From Purshia tridentata (taxonomy: Eukaryota; Streptophyta; Magnoliopsida; Rosales; Rosaceae), in NCBI GenBank assembly GCA_003254885.1, contig QANT01000649.1, positions 1-26,910 on the forward strand: 26,910 bases of DNA, read 5' to 3'. The notes under the pieces are model-generated. The model saw only the letters and a program-made list of their open reading frames with translations. It was not told the DNA's origin and did not search any database. Positions within the stretch are counted from its first letter, which is position 1. The number at the start of each line of letters is the position of its first letter. This document shows positions 21,276 to 26,910 of this stretch, piece after piece. The position numbers and the translations under genes are program-made.

Positions 21276-23530
21276 CCATTACCAATCACTAACTCCCTCC
21301 TTCACTCTTTCTTTGTCCTTCAGTCCTCCTAGTCCCCTACTCATTTGACCCTTACTTTATTGATGATGATGATATGACATTACCAGAAGCCATATGCTGA
21401 TCTATGCATTTCATGCTCTTTGCCTTCTAATTAAAATGCTTCCAGATAGATTCCTACTGATACTAACCATTTTTCATCTGTTTAGTTTAGATTGGTCAAT
21501 GTTTATACTGTAATTTGCCCTTTTTTCATGTGGAAAGATTGCTCTATCTGCTTCTCAGCCTAAAATTTAGTAGTGATTCAGAATATACATTCACAGCATA
21601 CTTTAGATTGAACGGATTCTACATTTCAACAACTTATTTTAAACATACATACTCCAATTGATTTGACTAAACAATATGATTTTTGCAAGCATGACAAGCT
21701 GTGAGTGAATTGAGTTTCTTGTTCGTATCCATATGTGGAAGGCTTCAATCTTTTCACATTGTAGCGTAAAATTGCATTAGTACCTTCCTATGAAGCGGAG
21801 AATAATGACTGTGATAAGAGGAAGAATATGATTACCTGAGGGCAACATAAGTATAGTATGGAGGCAGAAGAGGGCCTATGGAATTTTGAGAAAATATCTA
21901 ATATTGATATTTGTCAATCGAACATATTGAATGTCAGACAAGGTAAAACAATGGCGATTTCTGAGTTGGATTAGGATTAGGTTAGTTGAATTAAATAAGC
22001 TGGACTAATTATTAGAAGGCCCTTCATAAGTCATAGTTCATCCTTCCTACTATCATTAGGTGACACGGGCTATATTGTAAAAGATAGTTTATTTTTAAGT
22101 AACAAAAAAAAGGTGGTTCATTTTATTGATGGACCTAATTGGCATCGTCTTTGGACCATTCTAAATACCTTTGAGTCTTAGTTCTTTGCTTCTATGCATT
22201 AAGAAGCTGCAGGCCTGTTTCATTTATGTTCAAGGTCTTCGGTTTTTATCTTGGATCTACTAATGCAACTAATTTTCATTTGAACTCTTTAACATGCTCA
22301 GTTTTCACTGGATCAGGACTTGTAGAAGTCTAGAATGATGGTAGAGAACCGTTTATTAATCATGTTAAGATATTGTTTAATTTTTATTTCTTGAGTTTGT
22401 TTCAAATAATAGTCAAATTTAATCCCCCAAATTCAAGTTGGGTTTGTGTAAAAAACTTTAAAGTTTTGCTTAAATAGAGATTGGATCATATGAGATTATA
22501 TATGGAATTAGTTAGCAGAGGTTTTTTATTTTTCAAATTGTCTTCATGTCTGTCAATAGCACATCAAATGTAAATGGATCATAAAGTTGATTTCATCTCT
22601 GCACAAACTCAATATTGTACCTATATATGGATATAAAAGTTGATTTCATCTCTGCACAAACTCAATTTTGTATCTATATATGGATATAAAATTTTATGTC
22701 ATCTCTGCACAAACTTGGTGTTGTACCTTTATATGGATATCCTTGTTTGCAACATTGCATTAGGAAACTTTGCTGGTTTTCCAATAGACTTCTACATAAT
22801 GTTAATTTTGAACTGCATGAGACCACAAAAGATCTTCTCGATCTCTTGGATCTGTACTAAATTGATGAAGGAGAGATCATCGGCTTTTGGAGCAAACAAG
22901 AGTGGCATAAGGAAATTAAGGTATTAGTAAAAGCCATGTCATACATAGTTAGAAGGGGAATCGTTGCAGTTCAAAGGTATAACCGGATGAATTTGTTTGA
23001 GAATTGAGAGGGAGAATAATTTAGGGATGGAGAGATATGGGAAGAGGACTTAAGTTTTCCATATTTGCAAATAGGGCTGAATAGGGTATTTTAGGGTTTA
23101 AGAGACGTGGCTTAACTATGTCACTAAGGTACCAAGTTGTTATGTGCCTTCACATAGTCTTTTCTCTTGGCATGAATTTCTTCTTAAATCTTTCTTCTAC
23201 AAGAAAGCCCTCCTCAAAATCACATTTTTATTACCATCTACCTACCTCCCTCTTATCCTTTTTTGAAGCCTTATTTCCACCTCCATTATCATCCACCACC
23301 TAACTTTATTCAGCTTCTCTGCCTTTAGAGCTGGTAAATCCAATTCACTCATATAAATTCAATGATTTATGGCTTGTGACATCAACTAGTATTTCTATTA
23401 ATAATATCCATATGAACTCTATTCGACTTCTTTGCCTTTATAATAAGTTGTTGAATTTATAATCTTATATGAGTGATGAGATTTGATAAAAAGCATCAAC
23501 ATCATCATTTCTAAAAGGGAATTTCTAAAA
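21276..23530. other. Intergenic region downstream of LWD, no gene recognised
   Basis: The first 100-200 bp should be the LWD 3' UTR. The rest is AT-rich, with frequent stops in all frames and one triplicated 53-bp unit. I see no domain, RNA gene or clear transposon end before 23531. Confidence 0.6.
22583..22741. repeat. 53-bp direct repeat, three copies
   Basis: Copies start at about 22583, 22636 and 22689. Shared cores are TCATCTCTGCACAAACT and TATATGGATAT. The first two are nearly identical and the third is more diverged, so the array grew in at least two steps. Confidence 0.92.
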
Positions 23531-24504
23531 GGGAATTTCTATTTATACTCAAAAATTTTTTTGGTTACCAAATTTCTTAATTTACGCAACACTTACCTTT
23601 TTTGAATAAGTTTTCTCTTATTTTACCCAACTCAAATTATTACATTACTCTTATTAATAGATACTCAATCCATTATTTTAATTTTCTCTCATTATCCACA
23701 ATTATACACACATATCCAACAATAATAAATTTCTCTCCCAATCCAACCTTTACACTCCATCCATTCCCAATAGGCCAACACCATACCCAATAGCTGTCAT
23801 ATTCCCTTCACCACCACCAAATAGAACACCCAATCTTAGTTCTTAAATTTTTTATTTGTTGTTTTGGGCAAATTAAACGTATTTTATGATGGGTTTGTTG
23901 TTTTTATATAAATTTTATCCATTAGTCAGAGTTTTTGGTAGATTTTTGGGTTGGATTCATTTATGCTGTTGGAGGCCATATTCGGCTCTGGTCTGCCGAG
24001 TTTGTCACAAATATTCGGTTGGCATCAACTGGAAATTTTTCATTTGTTCAGTCGACTCCAACTGAATTCTCATTTGTTCGGCCGACTACAACCAAAACTT
24101 GTAGTAGTGTTCGATTCTGGTTCGCCGAACACATCGAGAACCAGAAATTCCTAAAACGTTTAAAATATGGAAAAAATGCAGAAAAATTACACAAAATGCA
24201 CGCATACATCATTTGGAGGCTCATAGAGTACGATTTTACTATTTATCTGCCTAAAAATCCTTGTATTGATGTTAGGGTTTAGTTTGATGTTTGATAATGT
24301 GAGTGTGAGAGAGGGTGTGAGTGAGGGTGAGAATGGTTAGGTTAGGGCTGATAAAGGAATTGGGTATTGAAAAAAAATTTGATTTTTTTTAAAGTAATAA
24401 TTTGTCCTTGTTGGTAATTTTATTAAGAGATAAAATGATCCATTTAAATTTAAAATATATGTTGGGTATCAAAAAAAAATTATTGAGTACGGCTAAAATT
24501 TCTC
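23531..24504. mobile_element. Non-autonomous Mutator-like element (TIR + 9-bp TSD)
   Basis: The left end GGGAATTTCTATTTATACTC pairs with the reversed right end GAGAAATTTTAGCCGTACTC, and similarity continues about 45 bp inward through a T-run and GGTTACC/GATACCC. The flanks are TTTCTAAAA (23522-23530) and TTTCTAAAT (24505-24513), an 8-of-9 match that fits the 9-bp duplication of the Mutator superfamily. The 974-bp interior has no transposase. It includes a short frame (23935-24282) without recognisable domains. Caveat: the left flank lies in a local 14-bp tandem duplication, so part of the flank match could be coincidental. Confidence 0.7.
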
Positions 24505-25405
24505 TTTCTAAATCAGAGAAGCTAAATTCCCATATGTACCACTATCAATGCCACATGACATGATGATGACAACGACGAGTATGGGCACTTTTCTTGATTT
24601 TAAGTTTTTTTTTCTCATTTATTGTTAGTTATACTACTTGTGCTTCTTTCTTTTTTCTTTTCTAGAGTTTTGACTCCCCTGGAATTAACTTCAAATTTCT
24701 GCAAAATTTTTTTTTTTTTTTGGTTTTCTTTTTTCATTGGTGTCCATGAAAATTGAACCATGACCGAAAATTGGAAACACCCTTAATTAAAATTTGCGGA
24801 TCAACATTTACAACTGTCGATTTCTGTCCTTAGACACCTAACAATTAATTAATTAGCGGAAAAGGGTAGAATGGCCAAGGAAGTATATGCAGTAGTGAAC
24901 ATGAACGCGTACGTACAAGGGAGATTCGTTTTTTAGGCCAAAGCAAAGCCATTTTGGCAACGTCAGTCTTCACTTTTCGTGGTTTTGTTAGCCTCTATGC
25001 ACAGAAAAAAAAAGCTAGGTGTATAACCCAAACAAAAAAACGACGTTAATTTGGAATTTGGAATTTAAAATTTGGTAATGTTAGGGATGATGTCACATTT
25101 AGTCATTTAAGTTTCTTATCTCTCTTTCTCTCTCTCTCTCTCACGTGGTGATGCCACGTCCCTTGTAATTCTCCTTGGCACAATGCTGCACCAAACTTAT
25201 AAATGATTTCAATTATTAAAAAAAAATGATAAATTACCCCTAAGGACTAAAAATGTAAGTTTCTTAACTAAAAATACACCTACAAAAATGAAGTTGGCTA
25301 TTAGAAAATAACGATTCAGACCAACCAAAAAAAAAACATAATGAAAGTTTTTATTTTCATAAAATATTAAAGGTCCGCTCTTAATTCAGAAAAAAAAAGA
25401 AAACA
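24505..25405. other. Intergenic region before the GAPDH relic, no gene recognised
   Basis: This is AT-rich DNA with a TC run (about 25121-25141) that leads directly into CACGTGG and, 11 bp on, CCACGTC. A TATAAAT follows at about 25199. These resemble promoter elements, but the sequence just downstream is an internal piece of a GAPDH gene, so no functional promoter is claimed. Confidence 0.5.
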
Positions 25406-26210
25406 AGCTTGCTGAGGTGCTGGCATGATGTCATTGCCATCAACAACACTGGAGGCGTGAAGCAGGCCTCCCACCTCCTGAAGTACGACTCCACCCTCGG
25501 TATCTTTGAGGCTGATGTCAAGCCTACACCTCTGCGATGAAGGCATCTCTGTTGAGTGTTGACGGCAAGATTATCAAGGTTGTGTCTAACAGCCCCCAAT
25601 CCCCTCAGCCTGCCTTGGAAGTAAGTTCATCAATCATCCATCGGCAGGCCACGTACTTAATAATTTATTATTTAATTAGCTCCTGCACGCTTGGAGATCG
25701 ACCAAGTGATAGAAGAGACTGGCGTGTTAGGCACATAGAGGCAGGAGGCAAGAAGATGCTTATCACTGCCCCTGGAAAGGGGACATCCCCACCTATGAGG
25801 TCGGGGTCAATGCTGATGCCTACGACCCAGATGAACCCAAGGCCATGCCTTTAGCCCTTCTAACTCTCAAGGCAAGCTAAATGGCATTGCCCTGCGTGTG
25901 CCCACCCCAAATGTGTCAGTGGTCGACCTTGTTGTCCAAGTCTCTAATAAGACCCTTGCAGAAGAGGTGAATGCTGCTTTCAGAGACGGTTCTGAAAAGG
26001 AGCTCAACGGTATCCTTTTTGTTTCTGTTGACAGTTGAGCCCCTTGTTTCAGTCGATTTTAGGTGCACAGATGTCCCCTCAACAGTTGACTCATCAATGA
26101 CAATGGTAATGGGAGATGGCATGGTCAAGGTCATCGCTTGGTGCGATAATAAGTGGGGTTACTCACAAAAGGTTGTTGATTTGGCTGATGTTGTCACCAA
26201 AAACTGGAAG
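25406..26210 (+). pseudogene. GapA-like plastid GAPDH pseudogene with internal deletion
   Basis: A broken copy of plastid glyceraldehyde-3-phosphate dehydrogenase, the NADP-linked Calvin-cycle enzyme. Pieces in order on the plus strand: [38 protein letters not shown], a frameshift, SVDGKIIKVVS, another shift, LPW followed by GTAAGTT (an intact donor) and an AG about 60 bp on, then KKMLITAPGKG and [12 protein letters not shown]. After PDEP the sequence jumps to [20 protein letters not shown], so about 100 residues, including the catalytic SCTTNC region, are deleted. The end is [14 protein letters not shown] through [14 protein letters not shown] to NWK, which fits GapA; the GapB extension is absent. 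The copy starts inside the mature protein without transit peptide or first exons. The retained intron donor points to a DNA-level copy rather than a processed one. It cannot make an active enzyme. Confidence 0.92.
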
Positions 26211-26578
26211 TGCTCGATCATCATCATCATCATTCAACTAATTAAACTATTTAGCCAGCTAGATAGGGGCTAGGGCATCCATAGATCATTCTGGAGTGAT
26301 CGATATATGTTTTTTGTTTTTCTCTAGCTAAATTTGGAGATTCATTGCCCTTAGTTAACTTATCTGGGTTGAGAAAAAAAACCAATGAGATTTATGATTA
26401 CAAATAATAATAATTTATCTTTGATCTTACAAAAGAATAGAACAATCAAATAATACATCTTGACAACACTACAAACCACTTACAGCAGTAATGGCCAAAA
26501 CTGTAATAATATATATAATATATATGTATATATAAGTTTTTAATTAAAATATATCGTAAAATCTGAAAAATCAAATGA
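26211..26578. other. AT-rich spacer, nothing recognised
   Basis: Sequence between the GAPDH relic and the CACTA terminus. It contains an ATC microsatellite (about 26214-26234) and an AT run (about 26508-26535), with no gene or RNA signal. Confidence 0.6.
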
Positions 26579-26910
26579 CACTACTAGAAAATTGGGCATA
26601 AGCCACTGTTTAATAGCCACTGTTGAGTAATAGTGGTGTTTCTAATACACAGGACACGGTTGAATAAAGATAAGTATGCAATCTCATATAGGACACCAAT
26701 TGAGGGTGCCCAATAGATTTTCCACCACTGTACCGTGCTTAATTAGAAATGCTATCATGCTTTTTCTATACGCCTCATACATTCTGAAATTCATTTTAAA
26801 TAGAAAAATAAATTTATTTCCAATTGAGCACTGACTTGGAGTTTAAAGAAGAGTTGAAAATAAATGTTCAAATACTTAATCTAAAGATTAGGGGAATTGG
26901 GGAGGGGGGA
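26579..26910. mobile_element. CACTA (En/Spm-type) transposon terminus, runs off the window
   Basis: The sequence CACTACTAGAAAATTGGGC at 26579 is a textbook plant CACTA end. It is followed by short subterminal motifs in both orientations: GCCACTGTT at 26602 and 26616, AGTGGTG at about 26632, and CCACCACTG further in. The bases before it are TGA, a candidate 3-bp target duplication that cannot be tested because the other end is outside. No transposase coding is visible in the 332 bp present. Confidence 0.75.

Noticed and set aside
25537..25854. 105-codon ORF within the GAPDH relic
   Set aside because: It crosses the retained intron and two frameshifts of the GAPDH copy, so it is a chance fusion of pseudogene fragments.
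1..26910. CRISPR arrays, operons, prophage or toxin-antitoxin-like systems
   Set aside because: The sequence is plant nuclear. The tandem repeats found have no spacers, and the genes are intron-containing eukaryotic genes.

Overview
The window is nuclear DNA from a flowering plant, most likely a eudicot and perhaps a woody one. Evidence: intron-rich genes with plant-type splice sites, AT-rich introns and intergenic DNA, a PLS-class PPR gene, a plant WD40 clock gene (LWD type), a plastid-type GAPDH relic, and remnants of hAT, Mutator-like and CACTA elements. There is no bacterial or phage content. Two single N positions sit inside very long poly(A) runs. I cannot name the species.

Layout: (1) 1-1983, minus: 5' part of a degenerate hAT transposase gene and its repeat-rich 5' end, including a 23-bp minisatellite and a cluster of GTGTCGG motifs. 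(2) 2946-4682, plus: the last three exons of an importin-13/transportin-3-like nuclear import receptor. Its last intron carries two MITE-like insertions. (3) 6828-13865, minus: a complete 18-exon acetyl-CoA synthetase gene; every exon joins in frame to its neighbour. (4) 13866-17554: AT-rich intergenic DNA with repeat debris. (5) 17555-18850, minus: an intronless PPR gene. (6) 20235-21275, plus: an intronless, GC-rich LWD1/LWD2 (AN11-type) WD40 gene, divergent from the PPR gene. (7) 21276-25405: intergenic DNA with a triplicated 53-bp unit and a roughly 974-bp Mutator-like non-autonomous element with terminal inverted repeats and a 9-bp target duplication. (8) 25406-26210: a GapA-like GAPDH pseudogene that has lost the catalytic-cysteine region. 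(9) 26579 to the end: one terminus of a CACTA element.

The live genes are ordinary housekeeping or regulatory genes and form no operon-like system. The most informative contextual signal is gene order. From memory, in Arabidopsis LWD2 (At3g26640) lies next to a PPR gene (At3g26630), and LWD1 (At1g12910) lies near an importin-like ARM gene (At1g12930). This window carries both partners beside a single LWD gene, as expected of an ancestral block later split by duplication and gene loss. The acetyl-CoA synthetase gene is the richest locus for follow-up: two apparent GC-AG introns, an ambiguous start that decides whether a plastid transit peptide is present, and two very long homopolymer tracts in adjacent introns. 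I found no convincing new multi-gene system.
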